In this document: piece after piece, positions 1 to 6,247 of the stretch
How positions within the stretch are numbered: position 1 is the first letter of the stretch
Layout: each line of letters begins with the position of its first letter
Assembly (NCBI GenBank): GCA_937896495.1
Contig: CALBNQ010000101.1
Span: 1 to 6,549 of the forward strand
Reading direction: 5' to 3'
Origin: an uncultured archaeon
GTDB taxonomy: Archaea; Thermoproteota; Nitrososphaeria; Nitrososphaerales; Nitrosopumilaceae
DNA length: 6,549 nt
The notes under the pieces: model-generated
What the model was told of the DNA's origin: nothing
Database searches by the model: none
Seen by the model: the letters and a program-made list of their open reading frames with translations, nothing else
Program-made: the position numbers and the translations under genes

Positions 1-1501
1 ATTCATAATGGGTTGCAGATTTACTAGATTTTTCTAAAATTAAATTCCACTCATCTAGATCTTTATTGATTTTTGATTTTTTGTGTTGTAATTTTTCGAT
101 TCGTGATTTTATTTCAGTAACAGAATTAGAGTGATTATTCATTAATGATTCAAGTTTGGTTTTAGCAATAGTTAGTTCATCAACACCATCATTGTAATTG
201 TTAATTTTTTCAGTATTTTGTTTGATTTTATTTTCAGATAGTTCTTTTTCATGTTGAATTTTTGAAAGAGAAAGTTTTGAATCATTAAGTTGTTTTGTAA
301 GTATTCTAATTTTTTCATCTATTTCAGATTTTTTTGCAGCAGCTTCGGATTGTTCTGCTAGTACTTTATTTCTTTGAGAATTAGTATCTTCTACATTTTT
401 AGCAACATCGTTTTTCTTTTCATTGATTTCATCAAGAGAATTTTGAATTTTTTGAATTTCTAAAACAATGCCTGACCGTGAATTCTCAATAATCTCTAAT
501 TCAGTTTTAATTTCAGGAAGACGAACATCAATTCTTTCTAATCTATTTTGAGATGCAACAATTGCAGTGTTATCAATTTCATATTGCTTCATAGCATCAA
601 CAATTTCTATATCCAATGCAGATTTTGCTTGGTTGTAGTCATTTGCTTCACCCATGATTTTTGATTTTTGTGATTCTAAATCACCTAATTCTGAACGTAA
701 AGTAGTTCTTTGTGTATCAAATGTAGTGACTTGTGCAATAATATCGCTCAAATCAGTCTCTTTTGTTTCTTTTTTTGCAGATAACATCTTCATTTTATTT
801 GCAGCATCTATTGCTTTGTATCGATTCAGTTCTCGTTCAATGATATCATGACGTAGTTTTTGATTTCGTTCCTCTTCTAACTCGTCAATTCTATTTTTAA
901 TTTCACCCATTTTTGCCAATGCGATTTCTAATCGTCTATCTGCTTCTTCTAGTTGTTTTTCAGATTCTTGTTTTTTTTCATCAAAAGAAGATAGTCCGAT
1001 TAAATCTTCAATTGTTTTTCTTTTTTCTTCAGATGTGAATTCAGAAATTCTAGTTACAGTTCCTTGTTGTACTACATTTAGTTGGCCTAAACCAGCATTT
1101 GCAACATCAAGTAAATCAAGAATATGTCCACGATTTGTTTTCTTTTTGTTCAGATAGTAATTATTTTCACCTTTTTCATCCATCTCTCTTGTGATTTCTA
1201 CATTATCTGAATCAACAGGAATTTTTCTATCAGTGTTATCAAAGTGAACACTTGATCGTGCCATTTTAGGTCCACGTCTGTTTGCACCTTCAATATCATG
1301 AATTAAATTTCGAAGTTTCGGTACACGCATTACTTTTGGTTTGTTCTCACCCATTGCAAAAATAATTGCATCCAAAATGTTACTTTTACCAGAACCGTTT
1401 GGTCCAGAAATTGATACAAGTCCAGGTTCAAATGGAACAGTGGTGTTTTTGAATCCAAATGATTTGAAACCAAAGATCTCTACTTTTTTTACATGTACCA
1501 A
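1..1501 (-). CDS. smc: Chromosome segregation protein SMC, N-terminal half (3' end outside window)
   Basis: SMC ATPases form ring-shaped dimers that organise and segregate chromosomes. The minus-strand frame is open without a stop from 1501 to the left edge, giving 500 codons. The N-terminus carries the typical SMC start (VEIFGFKSFG, about residues 7-16), the Walker A loop GPNGSGKS at residues 33-40, the following MGENKPKVMR segment, and the Q-loop NVVQQG at 142-147. From about residue 165 to the edge the protein is rich in Lys, Glu, Gln and Asn, as expected for the first long coiled-coil arm. The hinge, second arm, signature motif and Walker B must lie to the left. The start is taken as TTG at 1501: no ATG or GTG lies between it and the in-frame stop just upstream, and the family N-terminus begins a few residues later. 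The gene is divergent from the hydrolase. Identity is very secure; the start codon is likely. Confidence 0.96.
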   Translation of the reverse strand, partial: MVHVKKVEIFGFKSFGFKNTTVPFEPGLVSISGPNGSGKSNILDAIIFAMGENKPKVMRVPKLRNLIHDIEGANRRGPKMARSSVHFDNTDRKIPVDSDNVEITREMDEKGENNYYLNKKKTNRGHILDLLDVANAGLGQLNVVQQGTVTRISEFTSEEKRKTIEDLIGLSSFDEKKQESEKQLEEADRRLEIALAKMGEIKNRIDELEEERNQKLRHDIIERELNRYKAIDAANKMKMLSAKKETKETDLSDIIAQVTTFDTQRTTLRSELGDLESQKSKIMGEANDYNQAKSALDIEIVDAMKQYEIDNTAIVASQNRLERIDVRLPEIKTELEIIENSRSGIVLEIQKIQNSLDEINEKKNDVAKNVEDTNSQRNKVLAEQSEAAAKKSEIDEKIRILTKQLNDSKLSLSKIQHEKELSENKIKQNTEKINNYNDGVDELTIAKTKLESLMNNHSNSVTEIKSRIEKLQHKKSKINKDLDEWNLILEKSSKSATHYE

Positions 1502-1522
1502 TGAGAATAATTTTTCAATTGG

Positions 1523-1530
1523 TATGATAA
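1523..1530 (-). promoter_or_regulatory. Candidate TATA box for SMC
   Basis: TTATCATA on the minus strand lies 22-29 bases before the TTG start at 1501. That spacing would place transcription initiation at or next to the start codon, consistent with a leaderless mRNA. The sequence is a weak match and the region is AT-rich, so chance is possible. Confidence 0.3.
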
Positions 1531-1620
1531 TGAATACTTAACAAGTTTAGTTGACACATAAGATTAATTTTTCTTGTTGTGTTATGATATTTTTCGTAAC
1601 GGTGTTCTGTGTGATGTTAA

Positions 1621-1637
1621 GATCAAAATAAATGATC
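1621..1637. repeat. Short inverted repeat GATCA-N7-TGATC
   Basis: A perfect 5-base inverted repeat with a 7-base A/T spacer lies upstream of the hydrolase TATA-like box. It could be a small operator for a dimeric regulator or a weak hairpin. Five-base arms are common by chance, and no function is claimed. Confidence 0.3.
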
Positions 1638-1654
1638 GAGTAAAATGCGCCTAG

Positions 1655-1662
1655 ATATAATT
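1655..1662 (+). promoter_or_regulatory. Candidate TATA box for the C-N hydrolase gene
   Basis: ATATAATT lies 24-31 bases before the ATG at 1686, the expected archaeal TATA-box distance if transcription starts at the start codon. No Shine-Dalgarno sequence precedes the ATG, which agrees with a leaderless transcript. Confidence 0.5.
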
Positions 1663-1685
1663 ACCATCCACACATCAAAAATAAT

Positions 1686-2423
1686 ATGACAAGATTAGGA
1701 TTAATTCAAACCACATCATATGATACAAATCAAAAGGGAATTGAACAAGTTGCAAAAAATTTGAAAAAACTAGGTAAAAAGGAGACAGAGATTGTGTGTT
1801 TACCTGAACAATGGTTAAAAAATAATGAAATATCAAATTTTGATTCAGAATTTATAGAATTTAAAAAAATTGCAAGAGAATATTCCATGACTATCATCAC
1901 AGGGGCGTTTTACAAAAGTACAAAGGAAAAAACATCAATAATTTCACCAATAATTGGACCCAAGGGAGAATTCATAGGAGAACAAGAGAAAATTCATCCA
2001 TTTGATTATGAAAAAGATACAATAAAGCCAGGAACTGAGGCTAAAATATTCAAAACTGCATGCAAATTTGGAGTGGTAATTTGTTACGATATGGTATTTC
2101 CAAGTGTAGCAAATGTATTGACCAAAAAAGGGGCTCAAGTGTTATTTTCACCCAGTAGAATTGTAAAAAGAGGGATTCAACCATGGAAAATGTATGTACA
2201 AGTAAGATCACTTGAGAACAGAATTCCGATAATTGCAGCAAATGTGGAAAATCACAAATTTGGAGGAAACAGTATGATAGTAGACATGCAAGAAGATGAT
2301 CGTGTAATGAATACCAAAATCATCACATTAAATGGAGAAACAAGTCATAGTGTAAAATTTAATCTAGAAAAATATGAACAAAGTAGAAAAAATAGATTTT
2401 CAGATTTTAATAAATTTCACTAG
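1686..2423 (+). CDS. Carbon-nitrogen hydrolase (nitrilase superfamily)
   Basis: The 245-residue protein belongs to the nitrilase/amidase superfamily, cytoplasmic enzymes that cleave amide-type C-N bonds through a cysteine thioester. The catalytic triad is visible: Glu41 in CLPEQW, Lys102 in GEQEKIHPF, and Cys133 in VVICYDMVFPS. Glu109 in the segment HPFDYEKDTIKPG probably supplies the second active-site glutamate. The usual FPE after the cysteine motif reads FPS here, and the Arg often seen before FP is Val. Length is on the short side of the normal range and the fold appears complete to SFxxxNKFH-like basic ends. The substrate cannot be read from sequence: omega-amidase, carbamoylputrescine-type amidase or another amidase are all possible. 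It stands alone on its strand, divergent from SMC and convergent with inositol-phosphate synthase, so context does not suggest a pathway. The ATG start fits the TATA-box spacing. Confidence 0.93.
   Translation: MTRLGLIQTTSYDTNQKGIEQVAKNLKKLGKKETEIVCLPEQWLKNNEISNFDSEFIEFKKIAREYSMTIITGAFYKSTKEKTSIISPIIGPKGEFIGEQEKIHPFDYEKDTIKPGTEAKIFKTACKFGVVICYDMVFPSVANVLTKKGAQVLFSPSRIVKRGIQPWKMYVQVRSLENRIPIIAANVENHKFGGNSMIVDMQEDDRVMNTKIITLNGETSHSVKFNLEKYEQSRKNRFSDFNKFH
2420..2423. other. Shared palindromic CTAG stop of two convergent genes
   Basis: The hydrolase ends with TAG at 2421-2423 on the plus strand and the inositol-phosphate synthase ends with TAG at 2422-2420 on the minus strand. The palindrome CTAG thus contains both stops, with no intergenic space. 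Any terminator for either gene has to lie inside the coding region of the other. Confidence 0.97.
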
Positions 2424-3514
2424 TTTCCAGCAACAAAGTCTTCACATGCAGCTTTTGCTTGAACATCAGATGTTTGCTCAATTGGATGTTTCATCAAATA
2501 TGCACTAGCAGGCTTGATTGGTCCACCAACCCCTCTATCAAGTGCAATTCTTGCTAATCTGATTGCATCAATTACAATTCCTGCAGAATTTGCTTTATCA
2601 TCAACTTCTAATCTTACTTCCATGTTATATGGAATGTTTGCCCATTGACGACCTTCAATTCTCATAAACATGAGTTTAGTGTTACCTAAAAATGGAATAA
2701 AATCAGAAGGTCCAACATAAATTTGATCATCATCTAGTCTTTCTTTTAATTGACTTTGTACACTTTCAGTTTTAGAAATTTTCTTTGAAACAAGTCTATC
2801 TTGTTCTTTCATGTTTAGAAAATCAGTATTACCACCAACATTGATTTGATATGTTTTTTCAATTTTTGTTCCTCTATCATTACATAATTTAGCCAAAGTT
2901 CTGTGAACAATGGTAGCACCTACTTGTCCTTTGATATCATCCCCAATACAAGGAATATTTTTTTCTGTAAACTTTTTTGCCCATGTTTCATCTGATGCAA
3001 TAAATGAAGGAATACAATTTACAAATGCAGTATTAGTATCAAGACAAATTTGTGCCCAGTATTCAGTAACTTTATCAGAGCCTACAGGTAAATAAGAAAC
3101 AATAATTTCAACACCGGTGTCTTTGATTACTTTTTTAACTTCTTCAGTAATTTCTTCTACGGATTTTGGGTTTTCAACAGGTTTAATTCTATTTTCTACC
3201 CATAAGCCAACACCATCTAAAATTGGACTTTCATAAATTTTAGCATCAGTTTTTGGTAATTCGTCTTTTGGAATCCAGTCAACCATGTTGGGAAATGCAT
3301 AGATTGCTTCATGAAGAGGTTTTCCAACTTTATTCTCACCAACATCAAAACCACAAACAAAATCAATATCATGTATTCCATAACCAGATAGTTTATCATG
3401 AATAATTCCAGTAACTTCCTGAGTAGGGTTTTTCCTATAATATTCGATTCCCTGAATCAAGCCTGAAAAACAGTTTCCAATACCTACCAAACCAACTTTG
3501 ATTCGTTCTGACAT
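2420..3514 (-). CDS. ino1: Inositol-3-phosphate synthase (myo-inositol-1-phosphate synthase)
   Basis: The enzyme converts glucose-6-phosphate to 1L-myo-inositol 1-phosphate using NAD+ that is regenerated in the cycle. At 364 residues it matches the compact archaeal/actinobacterial form rather than the roughly 500-residue eukaryotic one. An NAD-binding Rossmann start is seen at residues 6-22 (KVGLVGIGNCFSGLIQG). Family blocks follow: VSYLPVGS (139-146), GDDIKGQVGATIVHR (191-205), NVGGNTDFLNM (225-235), DFIPFLGNTK (271-280), and DDKANSAGIVIDAIRLA (305-321) leading to DRGVGGPIKPASAYLMKHP. Lys195, Lys280, Lys307 and Lys334 sit in conserved blocks, and some are likely to be catalytic, by analogy with known enzymes. 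The product probably feeds inositol-type archaeal phospholipid head groups or an inositol solute; this is inference. The ATG start is supported by a well-placed TTTAAA box. The gene is divergent from deoxyhypusine synthase. Confidence 0.96.
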   Translation of the reverse strand: MSERIKVGLVGIGNCFSGLIQGIEYYRKNPTQEVTGIIHDKLSGYGIHDIDFVCGFDVGENKVGKPLHEAIYAFPNMVDWIPKDELPKTDAKIYESPILDGVGLWVENRIKPVENPKSVEEITEEVKKVIKDTGVEIIVSYLPVGSDKVTEYWAQICLDTNTAFVNCIPSFIASDETWAKKFTEKNIPCIGDDIKGQVGATIVHRTLAKLCNDRGTKIEKTYQINVGGNTDFLNMKEQDRLVSKKISKTESVQSQLKERLDDDQIYVGPSDFIPFLGNTKLMFMRIEGRQWANIPYNMEVRLEVDDKANSAGIVIDAIRLARIALDRGVGGPIKPASAYLMKHPIEQTSDVQAKAACEDFVAGN

Positions 3515-3539
3515 TCGAAAACTGGTACTATTTGGTGGG

Positions 3540-3545
3540 TTTAAA
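3540..3545 (-). promoter_or_regulatory. TATA box for inositol-phosphate synthase
   Basis: TTTAAA lies 26-31 bases before the ATG at 3514 on the minus strand. This is the expected archaeal TATA position for a transcript starting at the A of ATG, so the mRNA is probably leaderless. No Shine-Dalgarno motif precedes the start. Confidence 0.55.
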
Positions 3546-3588
3546 GTTTTCTTAGAGAAAATTAAAAAACAATTTAGTTAAGGCAGAA

Positions 3589-3596
3589 TTTTATAC
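3589..3596 (+). promoter_or_regulatory. TATA box for deoxyhypusine synthase
   Basis: TTTTATAC is a good archaeal TATA-like element and lies 22-29 bases before the ATG at 3618. It directly abuts a possible TTG start at 3597, which would then lie upstream of the expected transcription start and could not be used from this promoter. A weaker element (AATTTAG, 3571-3577) could serve the TTG. Confidence 0.5.
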
Positions 3597-3617
3597 TTGC
3601 CACGAAAAAATAATGTC

Positions 3618-4562
3618 ATGATTGAACCAGGTCGTCCAGTCAAAGATATTCAAATCAATTCAGATACAACAATTGAAAAAATCTTTGAAGAGTTATCACA
3701 ATCAGGGGGATTTGAATCAGTTAATCTATCTACAGGATTAGAAATTTTGTCTGAAATGATTCCAGATAAACAATGTCTCAAATTTATCTCGTTTGTAGGT
3801 GCAGTGGTATCAACAGGATTGCGTGGAATAATTAAAGATATGATGAAGAACAAGTGGTTTGATGTGGCACTTACAACATGCGGAGCATTAGATCATGATA
3901 TTGCAAGACATTTCTCACATTACAAGGAAGGGTCATTTACAATGGATGATAATGAATTAGCAGATAAAAATATCCACAGATTAGGAAATGTTCTAGTTCC
4001 AATGGATAGTTATGGTCCATTAATTGAAGAAAAAATGAATTCATTTCTTGAAGAAGAGTATCAAAACGGAGTAAGAGAAATGACTACTGCTGAAATTTGT
4101 AAGATGATTGGAAAACATTTAGGAGAAGATTCTTTTCTTTATTGGGCATACAAAAACGATATTGATGTTGTAGTTCCAGGAATAATGGATGGCGCAGTAG
4201 GGAGTCAAATTTGGATGTTTACACAAAGTCATGGGGATTTTAAATTAAATGTAATAGGGGATGCAAATTTGTTATCAGGACTGATTTTCAAAGCAGAAAG
4301 ATCAGGGGCATTTATGATTGGAGGAGGAATTTCAAAACATCACACATTGTGGTGGAATCAATACAGAGAAGGATTAGATTATGCATTTTACATTACAACT
4401 GCACAAGAGTTTGATGGAAGTCTAAGTGGTGCATTAGTGAGAGAGGCAATTTCATGGGGAAAAGTAACTCAAAAAGCAAAACAATCAACATTGCACGCAG
4501 AGGTGACTACAATTTTGCCATTTATCTATGCAGCACTAGTGTCAAAATTGAAAAATCAATAA
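3618..4562 (+). CDS. dys: Deoxyhypusine synthase
   Basis: The enzyme transfers the aminobutyl group of spermidine to a lysine of translation factor aIF5A, using NAD, as the first step of hypusine formation. From the ATG at 3618 the protein has 314 residues, a usual length for the family. Visible blocks are the NAD-site STGLRG (about 65-70), TTCGALDHDIARHF (86-99), GIMDGAVGSQIW (188-199), IGDANLLSG (213-221), GGGISKHH (235-242), and SGALVREAISWGK (270-282). The Lys of WGK (Lys282) corresponds to the lysine that carries the enzyme-bound intermediate in the human enzyme. The frame is open to a TTG at 3597, giving 7 more residues, but a TATA box adjoining that TTG favours the ATG. The PAC2-family gene follows after 33 bases. 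No aIF5A gene is in the window. Function is secure; the start is less so. Confidence 0.95.
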   Translation: MIEPGRPVKDIQINSDTTIEKIFEELSQSGGFESVNLSTGLEILSEMIPDKQCLKFISFVGAVVSTGLRGIIKDMMKNKWFDVALTTCGALDHDIARHFSHYKEGSFTMDDNELADKNIHRLGNVLVPMDSYGPLIEEKMNSFLEEEYQNGVREMTTAEICKMIGKHLGEDSFLYWAYKNDIDVVVPGIMDGAVGSQIWMFTQSHGDFKLNVIGDANLLSGLIFKAERSGAFMIGGGISKHHTLWWNQYREGLDYAFYITTAQEFDGSLSGALVREAISWGKVTQKAKQSTLHAEVTTILPFIYAALVSKLKNQ

Positions 4563-4564
4563 AA

Positions 4565-4572
4565 TTATTATT
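4565..4572 (+). promoter_or_regulatory. Candidate TATA box for the PAC2-family gene
   Basis: TTATTATT lies 24-31 bases before the TTG at 4596, just after the deoxyhypusine synthase stop. The PAC2-family gene may therefore have its own promoter in addition to read-through. The match is weak in this AT-rich spacer. Confidence 0.3.
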
Positions 4573-4595
4573 CAATAGGAATCAAAAGTATTCAA

Positions 4596-5309
4596 TTGAC
4601 ATCCAAGATTAGAATTAGAGAGTTAGAAAAAGTAAATTTAGAAAATGGTTTTCTTATTGATGGATTTCCTTCAGCAGGATTTAGTAGTGCAATTGCTTCT
4701 GAATCCATGATAAAGACGTCACAGTATAAGATAACTGGAATTGTCGATTCAGATAGTTTTCCTCCAATTAGTGTAATCAAAGATGGGAAACCAAACTTTC
4801 CATCAAGAATTTTTGTAAATGAGAAACAAAAGGTTGCAATATTTTTATCATATCTAACACTTGAGCAATCACTACACAAAGATACTGCAAAAACAATGTT
4901 GAAGTGGGGACAAGAGCATAAAATTGGATTAATCATTAGTAGTATTGCAATAAAATCTAATGAAGGTGAAGAGGAAACAATTGGTATTGGCAGTACAGAA
5001 TCTGCCCGAAATAAAATCAAGGATGCAGGTTTGAAAGTTTTAGATCATGGAACAGTTCCAGGTATTCCTGGCACATTACTAAATGAAGGAAGTATGATTG
5101 GACAAGATGTAGTTGTTTTAATTTTTCAAAGTGATGGAAAAGGTCCAGACTTTAAATCAAGTACACAATTGTGTACGGCAATAACAAAATTAATTCCAGG
5201 GGCAACTTGTAATATTTCATCATTGCAGCAAGAAGCAGAAAAAGCAGAAGTCATGATTAAAGAAACAGAAGAAGAATCACAACATCTCAAAAATTCAATG
5301 TATAGATGA
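4596..5309 (+). CDS. PAC2-family protein, probable archaeal proteasome assembly chaperone
   Basis: The 237-residue protein has the layout of the PAC2 (proteasome assembly chaperone) family: an N-terminal strand leading into LENGFLIDGFPSAGFSSAIAS (about 15-35), a central domain, the glycine-rich VPGIPGTLLNEG (154-165), and a charged C-terminal helix (about 208-233) likely to form a coiled coil. It ends in Met-Tyr-Arg, which fits the hydrophobic-Tyr-any (HbYX) tail that Pba1-Pba2 type chaperones and proteasomal ATPases insert into alpha-ring pockets of the 20S proteasome. Family membership is clear. The proteasome role is inferred from the family and this tail, and other archaeal PAC2 paralogues have no known function. 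The start is TTG at 4596: the next in-frame ATG (residue 38) would remove conserved residues. It follows deoxyhypusine synthase by 33 bases and precedes the exporter by 48. Confidence 0.88.
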   Translation: MTSKIRIRELEKVNLENGFLIDGFPSAGFSSAIASESMIKTSQYKITGIVDSDSFPPISVIKDGKPNFPSRIFVNEKQKVAIFLSYLTLEQSLHKDTAKTMLKWGQEHKIGLIISSIAIKSNEGEEETIGIGSTESARNKIKDAGLKVLDHGTVPGIPGTLLNEGSMIGQDVVVLIFQSDGKGPDFKSSTQLCTAITKLIPGATCNISSLQQEAEKAEVMIKETEEESQHLKNSMYR

Positions 5310-5357
5310 AATGATTCCAATCATATTTGTGCCATAATAAAAAAATAGTCAAAAACA
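5310..5357 (+). promoter_or_regulatory. Spacer with TATA-like sequences before the LysE-type gene
   Basis: The 48-base AT-rich gap holds CATAATAA (5333-5340, 18-25 bases before the ATG) and CATATTTG (5322-5329, 29-36 before it). Either could be a TATA box, and neither is decisive. No Shine-Dalgarno sequence is seen before the ATG at 5358. Confidence 0.25.
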
Positions 5358-5978
5358 ATGATAGGGTTTCTTGAATTTTTTGTATTAGTAATTATAGTTT
5401 CAGCATCAGGAGTAATGGCTCCAGGACCACTATTTACTGCAAATTTGGTGTATGGGGTTCAGCAAGGCATAAAATCAGGCATCAAAATGGCAATAGGTCA
5501 TGCAATTGTAGAGTTACCATTAGTAATTTTGTTAGGTATTGGGGTATTTTCTCTTGAATCGTTTCCAGAATTTAGAACAACGATTACAATTTTTGGTGCA
5601 ATTACACTTTTTGTTTTTGCAGCAATTCAAATTAAAACATTATTCAAAAAAATAAAACCAAATGAATTTTCTTCAAAGCAAGGTCCATTAATTACAGGAA
5701 TTTTACTTAGTGCATTAAATCCGTTTTTCATAATTTGGTGGTTGACAATTGGATTTAAATTAATTTCAGATGCAATGATGATTTGGTCATTTGTAGGAAT
5801 ACTGATTGTGTTTGTGTTGCATATTTGGATGGATTTTGTATGGCTTGGTGCAGTGTCATATCTTGCATCAAAGAGCAAAAAAATTCTTTCAAATAAAAAC
5901 TACAAAATTATTATGGGTTTGCTAAGTATGATGTTGATTTATTTTGGAATCACATTCATAGTAGATATTTTTCATTAA
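5358..5978 (+). CDS. LysE-family (LysE/RhtB type) membrane exporter
   Basis: The 206-residue protein is strongly hydrophobic, with about six predicted membrane segments (near residues 4-20, 46-66, 74-95, 110-132, 143-169 and 183-203), the usual size and layout of LysE/RhtB amino-acid and small-molecule exporters. The family signature APGP is at residues 21-24, followed by the Gly-rich GVQQGIKSGIKMAIGHA, and the LLSALNPFFIIWW block (117-128) carries the conserved Asn-Pro. The basic loop between segments 3 and 4 (about 93-108) is likely cytoplasmic. The substrate cannot be predicted; amino acid efflux is the family norm. It lies downstream of the PAC2-family gene with no obvious functional link. 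Its TAA stop is shared in a palindrome with the convergent small gene. Confidence 0.9.
   Translation: MIGFLEFFVLVIIVSASGVMAPGPLFTANLVYGVQQGIKSGIKMAIGHAIVELPLVILLGIGVFSLESFPEFRTTITIFGAITLFVFAAIQIKTLFKKIKPNEFSSKQGPLITGILLSALNPFFIIWWLTIGFKLISDAMMIWSFVGILIVFVLHIWMDFVWLGAVSYLASKSKKILSNKNYKIIMGLLSMMLIYFGITFIVDIFH
5975..5978. other. Shared palindromic TTAA stop of two convergent genes
   Basis: The LysE-type gene ends with TAA at 5976-5978 on the plus strand, and the small membrane protein ends with TAA at 5977-5975 on the minus strand. Both stops lie within one TTAA, the same arrangement as at 2420-2423. Confidence 0.85.
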
Positions 5979-6247
5979 CCGCAATCTAAAATTTCAACTT
6001 GAGGTTCACATGTTTCATTAAACGCATCAATTTTTTCAAGAAGGTTTTCACAAAATTCAGGATCCAGGGTGTTCTCAAAAGTACTAATTTCATTTAAAAT
6101 TAACATATGTGAAATTCCACAAGAATCATCTGAAAAAACAATCAAACACAATACAACTAGAAACAAAAAACCAATTGAGATTAAAATTATCAGATTATTC
6201 TTTTGCGATATCAATTTCCATGTTTGAAACATTTCTTTGCTTCCCAT
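5975..6247 (-). CDS. Small single-span membrane protein with four C-terminal cysteines, function unknown
   Basis: I do not recognise a family. The 90-residue frame has a basic, polar N-terminus, one strong hydrophobic segment (about residues 19-39), then an acidic domain with Cys43, Cys66, Cys80 and Cys89; a further Cys34 is inside the segment. By the positive-inside rule the N-terminus is likely cytoplasmic and the cysteine-bearing domain outside, where two disulfides could form; this is inference. The frame overlaps the 3' end of Alba in another reading frame: 53 bases from the ATG at 6247, 38 from an ATG at 6232, or 20 from a TTG at 6214. The last two starts would keep the membrane segment and suggest translational coupling to Alba. 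The sensible membrane-protein composition and a stop placed exactly at the neighbour's end argue that it is real. Confidence 0.6.
   Translation of the reverse strand: MGSKEMFQTWKLISQKNNLIILISIGFLFLVVLCLIVFSDDSCGISHMLILNEISTFENTLDPEFCENLLEKIDAFNETCEPQVEILDCG

Larger units (their letters stand above)
1502..1685. other. Divergent intergenic region between SMC and the C-N hydrolase
   Basis: This 184-base spacer holds no credible ORF, tRNA or other RNA gene. It must contain both divergent promoters. TATA-like boxes are seen near each start, and two short inverted repeats lie in the middle (1581-1600 and 1621-1637), which could be operators or chance. No long T-run that would act as a clear terminator is seen. 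Confidence 0.6.

Noticed and set aside
960..1030. T-runs (for example near 970-980 and 1016-1028) as terminators
   Set aside because: They lie inside the SMC coding region and encode Lys/Glu codons on the minus strand. Their number is normal for this base composition.
654..1541. Plus-strand ORFs of about 65 residues at 654-851 and 1341-1541
   Set aside because: They lie antisense to the SMC coding frame, which is open throughout and has clear motifs. They have no family features of their own.
1502..1685. A tRNA or structured RNA in the SMC-hydrolase spacer
   Set aside because: No cloverleaf, no T-loop or anticodon arm, and only short 5-6 base inverted repeats could be found.
3217..3399. Minus-strand ORF of 60 residues inside inositol-phosphate synthase
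   Set aside because: It is an out-of-frame shadow on the same strand within a well-conserved gene, with no support of its own.
4592..5020. Minus-strand ORF of 142 residues antisense to the PAC2-family gene
   Set aside because: It is the longest shadow frame, but its sequence mirrors the conserved PAC2 coding region and shows no domain. AT-rich codon use on the plus strand explains the lack of stops.
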